Positions 10,454 through 22,208 of a stretch of DNA of 40,958 nt are shown piece after piece. The DNA is from Phaeoceros laevis (taxonomy: Eukaryota; Anthocerotophyta; Anthocerotopsida; Notothyladales). Location: assembly GCA_049999765.1 (NCBI GenBank), contig JBNGIQ010004122.1:1-40958 (forward strand), written 5' to 3'. The notes under the pieces were generated by a model, which saw nothing but the letters and a program-made list of their open reading frames with translations, was not told the DNA's origin and searched no databases. The position numbers and the translations under genes are program-made. Positions within the stretch are counted from its first letter, which is position 1; every line of letters begins with the position of its first letter.

Positions 10454-11898
10454 ATGTCTGCAATTGGTGCTCCCGGAGGGGAAACAACTGGCCAGGGCCA
10501 GCAGAAGAATTGTGCGCCCGCAGCTCTCGTCAATTGCAAGGCTCAGAGCAATACGAAGACCAGCATGCTGCTAGGCAAGACAGCCGAGATCGCACTGGTG
10601 CTGGCAGGAATGGCTCAGATGCGGGCGGGCCAGCCTCCAGGGATTCAAGAACATGAACTTCTTACCGAGGCTTTCCGCTCTTTGAGTTCCTTCCTGGAGT
10701 GTGTTGATGTAGCCCCTCGACAGCTCCTCTCCAAGAAGTTCGAGGAGACTTTGGCCCAAGAGCTTGGTTTGAAAGACCTCATTTCTAGCAGCACAGACAA
10801 GCAGCAGGTGCGTTAAGAACTGCAAATTCACGTGTTACATGAATATGTAATCCTACATTTGTCAAGAAATTCGATGAATCCTGCATGCACCCTGATCTGC
10901 CTTGCCGGGGGTATCGACTACTTGCAGGAATATGGCAAGCACAGTAGTATAGCGCAGGCGGATACGGAGGAGAAGACCTCGACTGTTGCTTGCTCCCTCC
11001 TGGTGCCAGGAATGCCTGCCGGTGGGTGCACTTGAGGCACAATTTGTCTATGGTTCGATTGTCTGGTGCAATTAGTTACTTGATACATGTCTTCGTTTAT
11101 TTTTTCTGGCTAGTCAGATGTAGCACAGTCCACAAGTCCACAACAGATCCATGTTTTCGTTCATGAATGCTTATCATGCTCTGAATCCAAGTCTAGATCT
11201 ATGGTTGGCTGAAGCAAAGTATCTTCCCGATTGCTGTTTTGCAACCCTGTACAGCCGCAGCAGCAGAGGAGGCAGAGGAGGATGCTAACTGTAGAAGGTC
11301 ATCCTCGACTGCTGGGCCTGCTGCCACCAGCGCTGTTGAAACAGACAACAGCTTAAGCTTGTCAGAAAGCTGTATGGTACCTTACGCTGGATCAGATGAA
11401 GAACTTCCAAGCTCCTTTGGTTGGTCATGGCGCGGGCCTCCTAACATGGCCACACCATTGTCACTTAGCTCGCAGCAGTGTAAGGAGGAGGATGCAAGAG
11501 TGATGGCATACAGGAGGCAACTGTGGCAGGCTGTGCAGGAGTATGTGAGTCACCAGATGAGTGTATATTTGCAGAACTTATCCCCTTCGACCAGTAGCTA
11601 CAACAACGAGCTGGCAAGCACTGGCTATGCATATGTGACTGTCTCCATGGCTTGTGAAATGTGCCCAGAAAGAATTGTCACAAGCGATACGGCCACTGTG
11701 CTTGTGTGTGACAGTTGTGAACTGGCCTTCCATGTCAAGTGTCTCGAGAAGTTCAATGCGAGAGGCCTGTTGGAAGGTGAGGACTACTGGCGGTGCCCCA
11801 AGTGTGTCGTCAGGCATGGTGGTCGTCCTCAGCCTCCCGTGTATGGACGAATGCCCCCTCGGCAACAAGTCCGTCTTTCAATTGCAGATACTGTGTGA
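10454..11898 (+). CDS. PHD-finger protein, At1g77250-like
   Basis: Three exons, 10454-10807, 10928-11021 and 11255-11898, join in phase to 363 aa. The N-terminal block (MLLGKTAEIALVLAGM, then MRAGQPP) and the helical stretch ending EELGL-type LAQELGLKDL match the conserved front part of plant proteins like Arabidopsis At1g77250. An AYRRQLWQAVQEYV helix leads into one PHD finger of C4HC3 type: CEMC (283-286), CDSC, FHVKC, and WRCPKC (cysteines 330 and 333). PHD fingers usually read histone H3 tails, so a nuclear chromatin role is likely; the ligand cannot be predicted. The end is the TGA at 11896-11898, shortly after PPVYGRM, which in related proteins also lies near the terminus. An alternative is that a further intron near 11816 joins it to the downstream gene; I prefer two genes. 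The family assignment rests on memory of the motif. Confidence 0.8.
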
Positions 11899-12099
11899 AT
11901 TGCTGTTGTAGACGATCGAGTTGGATTGGATTTGGGAGAATTGGCGCATGCGCAGGCTATCCTGCCGGCCCAGGCTCTTCCCAGATTGAAAGACGCATTC
12001 AGCATTGCCACAAAATGCTGATTCCCGAGCTCCCGCTGAGCGCAGGCCGGAGCTCTTTCTCCTCGGGGTAGGACAGGAACTATTGCCTCAAAGCTTCGC

Positions 12100-15000
12100 A
12101 TGACGGCGGCGTGGAGATGGCGAGCTGGCTTCCTACGCTGCGCATTACAGGCCCGAGGCTCTACCCTTCCGGAGGCTTTTAACTTGGACCTCAGTAGGAC
12201 TGATAGTCCACCAATTAGCAGGCTGGCCTTTTCGGTGACGGGGTCCACCCTGAGAGGTCTAGCTACAAGATGCAGCTGTTTGCGCGGGAAAACCTTCAGC
12301 TGAGATGCACTGATTTGCATTTGCGAAAGAACTTCTCGGTCCTTCACTCTTAGAGCAACTCGCTATGGCGCCAACACCGAGTTTTGGAATCGCGCCAAGG
12401 CACGTAAAGACCGCGGGGATTGGACGCAGGATGACCTCACAGCACTTGCTGAAGAGATGGCCTGCCAGGCGTGCAATTGCTCAAGATCCCGGATGCTTTG
12501 CAGGGATGTGATGTCGATGGTCTGGTCAAGGCGCTGCCCACTATGGACATGGAGTTCGTTGTCAAGCAATTTCCATCCTTGGCAGTCCCTACCTTGCGCA
12601 TTGTTGAGGACATGGGCTGACCTTGTGAGGGGTACTGGGCAGATTACTCATCTATTCTATCCAGCTTTTTGCCTGACTATGCAATTGCTGCAGGATGACC
12701 CTCGGCGGGTGGACTTCGGCATCCTGACGGCGGGTAGAAGATACATGTGGTCGGACATCGAAGGGTCGGTGACAAGGTTGGGTTCTCTCATCGGAAGTTT
12801 TGTCATTGGAACTTCTTGCTGCTTGATGCTTGCGGAAGGAGTTTTTCTGCAGGGAATGTCTCATCACATGTCCTACACAGAAAGGCGAAAAGGTCGAAGA
12901 TTGTTCTAGTGAATCGTCTTGGAACACGCTGTTGTTGTTGCTGGCTCTGAGATGGGTACACTTAGCATTTACAAGCGACAAGTCAAGGATTGTTCTTAAC
13001 TGGGTGTTGCAGGCCTCTTGTGAATTGCAATGGGCTGTGGTATTGCGTTGCTCATGAAAGAGATATCTGTACGGAGTGCAACCAGGACCGGTTGGTGGAG
13101 AACATCACGATTGGATGGACGCTAGCGACCAGTATGACTCCCGAGTTTCCCAGACTGCTCATGGACGCATCTGATTGGAAGCTTGTCCAGAAGGTCTATA
13201 TGCGGTGGCTGAACCTGCAAAAGACTCTGTACCCGGGTGCACGAGCGTCCATTTCGGCAAGAGTAGTTCAACTTCCAGCCAGACACATGCTTGATGAAGT
13301 AAATGCCTCTGCGGTGCAACTGCAAGAAGCATTGCTTCAGCTGTTCCGGCAGGTGCAGGGGATGGCAACCGCACAGCGCTACTATTATGCCAACCAGGCT
13401 AAAGTCATGTTAGAGGACTATGACACCTTCAGAGAAGCTGCTGTGCTCTACGAGGTGGGGGTTGGTGATTGGTTTGCACAGGGTGAGAGGATCTATGGAG
13501 ACGTGAAGTTTCTTGATGAATTCATGCAGGCAGCTGTAAAGCAGAAGAGCGGCCTAGAAGACATGTTCGCTGAGGTTGGGGGGACTGTGGCTGATGCTCG
13601 TCAGCAAATAAAAAATGTAGGTAAAGTCTACGACAAGAAACTATGGCGTCTTAGGATGGCCAAGGGGAGCATAGTCAATGCTTTAGGGTATTTTTTGGGG
13701 CTGAATACTGAGACAAGTTTCTGGCGTGCCATGGAGCTGACTGCAGGTGCATTTGTGCTGCACCTGGAGAAGTACCACGAGTATGCAGATAATGATGCTG
13801 TGGTGACAGAAAAAGCAAGAGCATCCCTGTTGTAATGCCTAGGACATGTGTTTTGGGCACTGCAGTATGTCCAGCATAGAATGGATCAGCTGCGAGCATA
13901 TCAATACCAAGTTTATCAACGGCGAAACTTTCCATTTTATCCCTATCAGGTGGAAGCAGTGAGAGCTGGTGTGGACATTCACCTCATCATTGCCAAGCTC
14001 AGCAAAGCCCCCATGTGCAACTTTCCTCTGGTATCGTCTTTGCTTTCTCAGTTTAAGCGGGCAAGCGAGTTCAAGCAACAGATGCAGGAGGTCAATGCAG
14101 AACTCATGGCAACCTACGATGAGCTAAGCACGAGGTTTCTTGTGATGGAGGTTTTGCTTCGGGCAGCAAGACTGGTTGCCGCAGATGTTGAGGTAAAGGC
14201 TGCCCTTGTGGCCTTCAAGTTTGAGCCGGCGGGGCAAGATGTGACCTCTCAGTTGGATCATGTGACGGGCTTGTTAGACTCTGAGCATCAGATCGTGGTT
14301 GTTGTCGGATAAGAAGTTACGGTGCCTATGACATGCCAACAGGCATTGCAATCTACCACGAAGAAGCGGCTACCAGTTTCCAAAAAACCCTCTTTTTTTC
14401 AGAGGTTATTGGGCACCGAAAATGATTTGCGTCACAAACATGCTGCCTCTTTTATGCAGTCCCCTATGCTTGCAACTCGGGCCAAGGAGTTCACAGCAGA
14501 TGCCTTCAATGATTTCAAGGCCCAATATCTCCAGTTGTACGATACTTCTATCCGCCAAGAATACAAGCAGGGTGAACAGTCCTTGCTACCTTTGAATGTT
14601 GCGAGACGGTTCCAGCATCGGAAAGAAGTAGCCAAGAAAAAGAAAGGATCCTTGGCAGCCAAGGACAGAGCAAGCGCAGATATTGCAGAAAGCAGGGACG
14701 TTCCACAGACTACCTTCATGGACCCTGCATGGTTTTGGGCATACGGAGACGGGCGAGCAGAGAAATACGTCAGTCCCGTTGGTCACACGAGGGTGAAGAC
14801 AAGGAAGCTTCAAGAGAGTGACAGTTCAGATTGTCTCATTTCGGATGTTGGTTCCTGGTCTGGCCTGGACTTACCGACAGCAGGTACTACCCCACTAGGT
14901 GTGCAAAGTCCCCTTGACCAGCTCATGCAATGTGACCTGATCACACGGGACATACTCTGGAGAGAGGTCAAGGGTACTCTGATGTGGAGCAATCTTTTGC

Positions 15001-15296
15001 AACTATTGACTCGCTTGGGAAGCTGTATCCTGAATTTAGATGGGTCTAAGAGAAAAGTGGTGGACCCTCTATCTGGACGGTGCACAGTTTTGCATATGCC
15101 GCATCCTCGTGACGACTGTCGCCCTGATCAGCGAGACTCTTACAGATATCATATCGAAGACTGGCTCAATATTCAATACTCTGAAATTGTAAGTACTGAT
15201 GACGCATGAAAGATGAATGATGACATAAACCAATGCTTCTTTCAGCTTAGAAGAAAAGGACGTGTACCGCATTTCTGTAAGCGGTCCAAAATGTGA
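12100..15296 (+). CDS. Unassigned multi-exon Cys/His protein
   Basis: I do not recognise the family. Coding is clear from about 12354: NTEFWNRAKARKDRGDW, then (another frame from 12456) LPGVQLLKIPDALQG, then exons 12694-12776, 12853-12930, 13013 to 13616 or later, 13866 to about 14294, 14403-15188 and 15246-15296. The last exon ends with a basic tail (LRRKGRVPHFCKRSKM). Exons 4-6 join to a Cys/His cluster: CLITC, then NCNGLWYCVAHE and CTEC, suggesting zinc binding. The rest is mostly helical (SAVQLQEALLQLFRQVQGM) with a Lys-rich patch (KEVAKKKKGS). In-frame TAA codons at 13833 and 14310 fall inside probable introns; the 14403 acceptor has a strong pyrimidine tract. The start is uncertain: ATG 12100 opens with an Arg-rich, organelle-targeting-like stretch (MTAAWRWRAGFLRCALQAR) that can join 12354 via a weak donor near 12240. 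One frame change near 12455 has no good splice sites and may be a one-base indel. Total size would be about 800-900 aa. Confidence 0.55.
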
Positions 15297-15810
15297 GCAG
15301 GGTACTGCGATGACGCGACATGACATCGGTAACCTGCGCAAAAGTCTCAACTGTCTGGCGCTTCCTGACGACGTCGAGTACCGCATACAGATTCACATTT
15401 GCCCAATGTACATACAGTCCAGAACCGTTGCTTCGTCTGCAGCTTCGTATTAAAACCACGTGTCAAGGTCCCTGACACGAGATGATCATGATTGTCACAA
15501 CAAAAACTGCTTCCTGGGGTAAAGCAAATTCAGCCTGGTTCAAACACATGACCAAAGACAGTTGCTCTTGCAGAGTATCTGCTTCTGAAGCCGAATGCGG
15601 GTAGGGTCGTTGAAGAGGTTCGAATTCAGGGCCACGCTTACAAAGCTCATACAGCTCCACAAATTCGAACCTCTCAAACATCTGCAGTGTCTGAAGCGCT
15701 AAGCACACCGCATCCTGCGGATTTCAGGTTGTAGACATCATCCCAAGCAGCTGATCAGCTGCTATGGAAAACCGCAACCGCTCTCTGTGGCAGCCAAGTG
15801 AGCTACCTAG
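15297..15810. other. Intergenic between convergent genes, with hairpin
   Basis: Two genes end towards each other here, so this is mostly 3' untranslated sequence. It contains a 13-bp perfect inverted repeat (15614-15626 with 15662-15674, 35-nt loop). An ORF on the minus strand at 15463-15708 spans it but has no recognisable motif and no start in good context. Confidence 0.45.
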
Positions 15811-16146
15811 CTATCCGCCACTGATGGGAGGTATAAACGCGAGCTCATCCCCATCCTTGAGCACCACGGGCTCGCCGACGTACGCCTGATTCAGCGCCAG
15901 CACCATCACTTCCTGCACAGCCCGCAGAGCGGGGAATCGCTGCACCACAACCGTCACGCATTCATCTGTTGTGATTCCCTCCGCCACCTCCATCTCCAGC
16001 TCCGGCACCCCGGCCAGCTCCCGTGCCCTAGCAAACAGCAGGACGTTCACCTTCACCCTGCCGGAAGGGACAGTTGCCCCTGCCCCGAGGCGCTCCTTCT
16101 CCCCCCGCAGGCCCCGCAACCCGTGCGCGGCCACTGCAGATTCCAT
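15811..16146 (-). CDS. MOCS2A: Molybdopterin synthase small subunit (MoaD/MOCS2A)
   Basis: Small sulfur-carrier subunit of molybdopterin synthase; its C-terminal Gly-Gly is thiocarboxylated and donates sulfur to precursor Z (cPMP), forming the dithiolene of molybdenum cofactor in the cytosol. The single-exon frame of 111 aa starts at ATG 16146 and stops at TAG 15811. The MoaD/ThiS beta-grasp core is visible: VKVNVLLFARARELAG, then LALNQAYVG, then LKDGDELAFIPPISGG with the required terminal GG. The first 30 residues are extra relative to the core domain. It corresponds to plant CNX7. It is head-to-head with aconitase, 840 bp between start codons. All functional residues are present and I see nothing broken. 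Confidence 0.95.
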   Translation of the reverse strand: MESAVAAHGLRGLRGEKERLGAGATVPSGRVKVNVLLFARARELAGVPELEMEVAEGITTDECVTVVVQRFPALRAVQEVMVLALNQAYVGEPVVLKDGDELAFIPPISGG

Positions 16147-16986
16147 CCCTGCCCGACAACCGCTGCGTGCCCGTGCGCGCCTCCCTGCAGACTGAGAGGA
16201 GAGATGAGGAACCGTAGGATGTAGATGAGTAAGAATCCAAGATTACCACTGACGTGTCTGCGTAATGTGCTTTAGAGTCGCTGAGTATGGCATACCAGAT
16301 GATGCAGCGTCTTACGAACCTAGAAATAACACTATTTTGAGGTTCGCCAACTTCAAAATAGCGCTATTTCCCAGTTCGCCCAACTGCATTTTTCCTTATT
16401 TTAGGGTTCGGCGAACCATGAAATAGCGTTTCGCCTAATGAACCATGAACCATGCTCAAACGGCACAGCAGATTCCTTGCGCCAGCTCAGGGGAGGCTGC
16501 GAACGCTTGTGGCGAAAGCGTGGCTCCAGGCACGGCTGTAGGGCGCCGCAGACAGGTGGCTTCCTCGCGGGCCATGTGAAGCCACCTAAAAAGGGCCGGA
16601 GCAGCGCGGAAGCCGAGACTTCCCGGGTGCCGGTCAGGATTCCCGGCGAGACTGGTAGACAATGTGTGTGAACTCGTTCACTTTGCGGAGAAATATCCAG
16701 TCAGAGTGTCTCGCAGTGGACACTTGGGAAAGCGGCCGCCGAGCTCGCCAATTCCGCGCCGCCATTCCTCAGGCAGATCGAGCTACCGCGGAGACCTCCG
16801 GGGACGTGGCGCTGATTCAGAGCGCACAGATCAGGTCGAAGCCTCCGTTCCGGGGAGCGAGCAGCGACCGAGCTACCAAGAAATTCGGCCGATCGGGCCT
16901 CTTAGGAGGTGCTAGAGAGGAGTGGCTATCTGCAGCATAGCAGGCAGCCAGGCTGGCTCTAAATCGCCTGCTTCTGCGGCCACAGG
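16147..16986. promoter_or_regulatory. Divergent promoter with palindromic AT/GC motif cluster
   Basis: This spacer must drive MOCS2A to the left and aconitase to the right. Between 16314 and 16450 it holds a dense set of repeated short motifs: a 14-bp perfect palindrome AAATAGCGCTATTT (16356-16369), GGTTCG-G-CGAACC (16405-16417), several GGTTCGCC/AGTTCGCC variants, a second AAATAGCG (16421-16428) and three GAACCATG units. TTTAGGGTT at 16400-16408 is a reverse telo-box. The remainder has no clear TATA element that I could place. Confidence 0.5.
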
Positions 16987-19900
16987 ATGATTTCGGCAGC
17001 CGCGGCTGCCTCTCCCGTCACCTTCCCCTCCCTGCTCCGTGCAGTCACCAGCCGGTGCACTGAGCTCATGCAATCGGCCTCCACCGCCACCCTCGCCGTT
17101 TCCGCCCGGCCTTCCTTCGCTCCGTGTGTCTCCCCTTTTTCTACAGCCTCTTTCAATCATCCTCTTTCTTCTTCCCCGGCCTCCTCTCCCTGCATTGTGA
17201 CCCGGGCCAGGCCAGGATCCGACTTGAAGCTCCGCAGCTCCCTGTTCGGCGGCAGCGTGCGCAGGAATTCCACTTACGCCTTTTTCGCAGCCTCCGGTGG
17301 GGTTGCCCCGTGGCACACACGCCCGGTAGGAGGTCGCTCCCGGGGCTCCTTCTCCACCACCCCCATCTACTGGGTCCCTCTTTTGCAGAAGCGGAGGCAA
17401 ATTACCATGGGTAAGCTTGGCCTGGATTGATTGAGCTTTCTGGTGGTGCCTGATCGCGGGCTTATGAGCATTGTTTGCTGAAATGCTGCATGAGTTCCTG
17501 CATTTGTAGGTTGTTGACCGTGGTTGGCGTTGATTTTTGCTTGCACAGCGGCCGAGAATCCCTTTAAGCCACTCATCAAGACATTGCCGAAGAAGGATGG
17601 GGAGAGCTTCGGGAAGTACTACAGCTTGCCAGATTTGAACGATCCTCGCGTCGGTAAGAGAGGCAGAAGTCGGTGCGATTTTGTGAGCTCCGGGTCTGTG
17701 GTCTGGAGGAAAAGCTGACGGTGTGTGCCGTTGCTGGTGCAGACAAGCTGCCGTACTCCATTCGGATTCTGCTCGAGTCTTGCATTCGGAACTGTGACGA
17801 GTTCCAGGTCACCAAGTCGGATGTGGAGAAAATTATTGACTGGGAGAACACTTCACCCAAGCAGGTGGAGATTGCATTCAAGCCAGCAAGGGTTATTCTG
17901 CAGGTAGGCTCGTGTGATCTTTCTGAATCTGCATGTTGGCCTGTGTTCCAGGCGGAAGTTTCGCATGCCATGCATTTTAACATGTCTTTTTGTCTGTATT
18001 TCGATGCAGGATTTCACTGGAGTGCCGGCTGTGGTGGACCTGGCTGCTATGCGTGATGCCATCAAGCGTCTTGGTGGTGATCCCAGCGTGATTAACCCCC
18101 TGGTGAGTAGGGAGCGTGGATGGTGTCCGTGGTTCTGTGGGAAGGGACTAGGCTGACCGTGGGTCTCGATGTGTTTTAGGTCCCAGTCGACCTTGTTATC
18201 GATCACTCTGTTCAGGTGGATGTTGCTCGGACATCCAATGCCCTGCAGTCTAACATGGAGTTGGAGTTTCAACGCAACAAGGAAAGATTTGGATTTTTGA
18301 AGTGGGGGGCCTCCGCTTTCGAGAACATGCTGGTTGTTCCTCCCGGCTCTGGAATTGTGCACCAGGTGAGTGCAGTCTCAGCAATGATGAGGTGCTATAC
18401 CTCGAGGAGAATTGTGCCCAGTTCGTAGGAAGCTTTCTTGTGGTGCAGTAGGCGTCAGTGTAATTGGTTTCTCCTGCGTGTAGGTTTTAGACCCCAGGTT
18501 GAGAGGGTCTGACTTCGGCTGTGGTGTGGGCCTAATTACCTGCTAACATCTACTACAGGTGAATCTGGAGTATCTTGCAAGAGTTGTATTCGACAGCAAG
18601 GGCTTCTTGTACCCAGACAGTCTTGTGGGAACGGATTCCCATACCACGATGATTGATGGCCTTGGTGTTGCTGGTTGGGGAGTTGGTGGCATTGAAGCTG
18701 AAGCAGCGATGCTTGGACAGGTACGAGTACACACTCTCTGCTGCATTGATGTTAATATTTACTTCATGCTGGCACACTTTGTTGAGATGACGTCCTGATT
18801 GGTCAGTGTGGGATTGCAACAGCCAATGAGTATGGTTCTCCCAGGAGTTGTGGGATTCAAACTAACGGGAAAGCTTGAAACTGGAGTTACAGCCACTGAT
18901 TTGGTGCTAACTGTGACCCAAATTTTGCGGAAGCATGGGGTCGTTGGCAAGTTTGTGGAGTTCTATGGTAGGCAGTCTTAGTCAACCTGCAAAGTTTGTG
19001 AAGCCATGCTTGTCAATTCGATTGTGGCTATGCCCTGTGCTTTTGTCGCAGCACTAATTGTTGCTTCTCTGTGTGCAGGTGAGGGAATGGCGCAGCTCTC
19101 TCTTGCCGATCGTGCAACCATAGCGAACATGTCTCCAGAATATGGTGCAACTATGGGTTTCTTCCCAGTTGACCATGTTACTCTTGAGTATTTGAGGCTG
19201 ACTGGCCGATCAGAGGAGAAGGTGGGTGCTAGCCAGACATGGCTTTTGTAAATAACCTTGTTAGTCTGTCTTGGAGCAAAGGAGTGTGCACTATCTTGAG
19301 ATGAGATGAGAACCGCACTTGATGAGTTGTCCTGGAACTTTGCAGGTTGAGCTGATTGAAGCGTACCTGCGAGCAAACAATCTTTTTATTGATTACGATG
19401 AGGTTTGTTTCACTGCATGTGGTTCACTGTTGCTCCTATTTGCAAAATTCATGTTCAGCAATTAACACACCTCTATTGTTTACAGCCTCAAACAGAAAAG
19501 GTGTACTCGTCCTACTTGTCGCTTGAGCTTTCTGAAGTTCGACCTTCTGTCTCTGGGCCCAAACGGTATTTCTTATTGGAATTGCATGGGTTTGGTTCAT
19601 AAGATTCCAAGTGCGTAACTGGTTTTTAATGTATTCAACATGAGAGCTATCTTGATGTTGTGGTGATGGCATGGGTTGGTGCAGTCCTCATGATCGGGTT
19701 CCCATTTCTGAAATGAAAGCGGACTGGCACTCATGTCTCGACAACAAAGTAGGATTCAAGGTAATTTTTTTATACGCATCAGCGGACTCTGTTGTGTGAC
19801 AACTTGTTCCATTTCCAAGGACTAGGGCAATTGGTCCCTCTAATCAATTCGATTTCTGCTTTAACGTTTCAGGGGTTTGCCATTCCAAAAGAACAACAGG

Positions 19901-22208
19901 ACAAAGTGGCAATTTTCAAATACAACAGCCAATTTGCTGAAATGAGGCATGGGGACGTTGTTATCGCTGCAATTACAAGCTGCACAAACACCTCTAACCC
20001 TAGTGTGATGCTCGGGGCTGGGCTTGTGGCAAAAAAAGCCACTGAACTGGGCCTTCAGGTGAAGTTCTGTTTTACTCACGTGATTGTTTCCTGCTGCTAG
20101 TCTGCGACACACTATCCCTCACTTCTGCTTAAATGCTGTCAAAACAGGTGAAACCTTGGATTAAGACAAGTTTGGCTCCTGGGTCCGGTGTTGTCACCAA
20201 GTATCTCAAGGAAAGGTACAGGGTCATGCGGTGCAAACCCATCCTCTGAACTTTGGTGGTATTTCCACTCGATTGTCTTTGTGTAGAAGATTAACTTGGT
20301 TTGACTGATTTGTCTTTGCAAGCAGGACTGTATGTGCTAAGGTTAACTGGTTTGCGCGTGCAGTGGTCTGGATAAGTATTTGGATCAGCAGGGATTCAGC
20401 TTGGTGGGATATGGATGCACAACATGTATTGGCAATTCTGGCGAGCTTGATGAAACTGTGTCCGCGACAATTGCTGATAATGGTATCGTCTTGTACAAGG
20501 ATATGTCAGTATGCGAAGTAGCTGTACTTGCATATGCGGTCCTAAACCTTTGCCTTTTCTGTCATGATTAGATCTTGTTGCTGCGGCTGTTTTATCTGGG
20601 AACCGGAATTTCGAAGGTCGGGTGCACCCATTGACTCGTGCAAATTATCTCGCATCACCTCCTTTGGTGGTGGCATACGCCTTCGCTGGAACAGTATGTC
20701 CAACTTTGCCTTCGCTGTGAAGTAGATGTCTACTTCCGATCTGTTGTAATTTTACTTTTGATCAGAGGATGAGGGATGTTAACGTTCTCTTTGAGCAGGT
20801 GGACATCGATTTCGAAACAGAGGCTATAGGGTACGGAAAGGAAGGAAAAGAAGTGTTTTTACGTGACATCTGGCCAACTACAGCTGAGATAAATGAGGTC
20901 GGTTGTTGCTGCTTTCTACACACACAGTTGCGATATTGCACGGCTAGAAGGTTGAGGATCGCATCTGACTTGGGTTATTATTGTGATCGTACAGGTAAGC
21001 CAGCGGTCTGTCCTTCCTGACATGTTCAGGTCAACATATGAAGCCATTACAAAAGGCAACACGATGTGGAATGAGTTGGCTGCCCCTGAGGGTGCTCTAT
21101 ACTCTTGGGATCCTGAGTCCACATATGTGCATGAGCCTCCGTTTTTCCGGACTATGACCCGCACGCCACCTGGAATTAAGGGGGTCAAAGATGCCTATGT
21201 GCTGTTGAACTTTGGGGACAGTATCACGACAGATCACATATCACCAGCGGGGAACATTCACAAAGACAGTCCAGCTGCCAAGTTCCTCTTGGACCATGGC
21301 GTTGAGAGGAAAGACTTCAACTCTTATGGAAGCCGGCGTGGAAATGATGAAATTATGGCACGAGGAACGTTTGCCAACATCAGGATTGTAAACAAGTTTC
21401 TCGACGGTGAAGTTGGACCCAAGACTATCCATGTTCCATCAGGAGAGAAGTTGTACAACTACGATGCTGCCATGGTAATCTTGCAATTTGATTCTCTAGT
21501 TAGAGCAGTTCATTGTGGCATTGTCTAAGCCAAACTTAAACTGCTACATGCTGCACTTCTTGCTGCAGAGATACAAAAATGAGGGTCATGACACCATCAT
21601 TCTTGCTGGAGCTGAGTACGGAAGTGGAAGTTCTCGAGATTGGGCTGCCAAGGGGCCATATTTGCAGGTACAGTACATGATAACTGGGTGCTCTAGCACT
21701 TTCCCCTACCTTACATGTTCCCACCTTGAAAATGCTCGTGTTCGGCTGTTTGACTCTTTCTACTGTGGGGAGCAGGGTGTGAAGGCTGTCATTGCGAAGA
21801 GCTTCGAGCGCATTCACCGCAGCAATCTTGTAGGGATGGGTGTTATTCCTCTTTGCTTCAAGACAGGAGAGGACGCGGAGACGTTGGGGCTTACTGGGTA
21901 CGAGAGATACACAATTGATGTTCCAACTGAAGTGGCGGATATCAAGCCGGGACAAGATGTTGTTGTAAGAACTGACGATGGCAAGCAGTTCACTTGTGTT
22001 CTTCGCTTCGACACTCAGGTAAAGAATAGCCGCTCGCTTCTCACCATAATTTGCAGGCAACAACTTCATTCTTGCTTATATCCACGGCTTTGTAATGCAT
22101 TGTCACCATCTGCGTGCACAGGTCGAGCTTACTTACTTTCAGCATGGTGGAATCCTTCACTACGTTGTGCGACAGCTTCTGAACCAACACGAGTCGGCCA
22201 AGCACTGA
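16987..22208 (+). CDS. ACO: Aconitate hydratase, long organelle-targeted form
   Basis: Interconverts citrate and isocitrate (tricarboxylic acid and glyoxylate cycles) with a 4Fe-4S cluster. Twenty phase-consistent GT-AG exons: 16987-17410, 17549-17653, 17743-17903, 18010-18102, 18180-18365, 18559-18720, 18823-18967, 19079-19221, 19346-19402, 19486-19565, 19685-19760, 19873-20058, 20148-20215, 20364-20482, 20572-20693, 20799-20897, 20995-21474, 21569-21667, 21776-22018, 22122-22208; 1044 aa. Cluster cysteines are Cys581 (SCTNTSNP), Cys647 and Cys650 ([11 protein letters not shown]). [27 protein letters not shown] and [12 protein letters not shown] are the conserved substrate-site motifs. Residues 1-140 form a Ser/Ala/Arg-rich, acid-poor presequence expected to direct mitochondrial import. 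Met141 begins [10 protein letters not shown], exactly where cytosolic plant aconitases start, in an ACCATGG context whose +4 G is followed by intron 1; two isoforms from one gene are possible. The family is IRP1/plant ACO type. Nothing is broken. Confidence 0.97.

Noticed and set aside
13833-14312. In-frame TAA codons in a long frame, suggesting stop-codon reassignment or editing
   Set aside because: Each stop lies just upstream of a good acceptor (CAG at 13863-13865; a pyrimidine tract before 14403) in matching phase, so ordinary introns explain them. All other genes use standard stops.
10454-15296. PHD gene plus downstream exons as one KDM5-type demethylase
   Set aside because: No JmjN, ARID, JmjC or C5HC2 motif is present, and the PHD part matches a short plant PHD family that ends near 11898.
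15613-15640. tRNA B-box-like GGTTCGAATTC
   Set aside because: No A-box, acceptor stem or anticodon arm can be folded around it on either strand.
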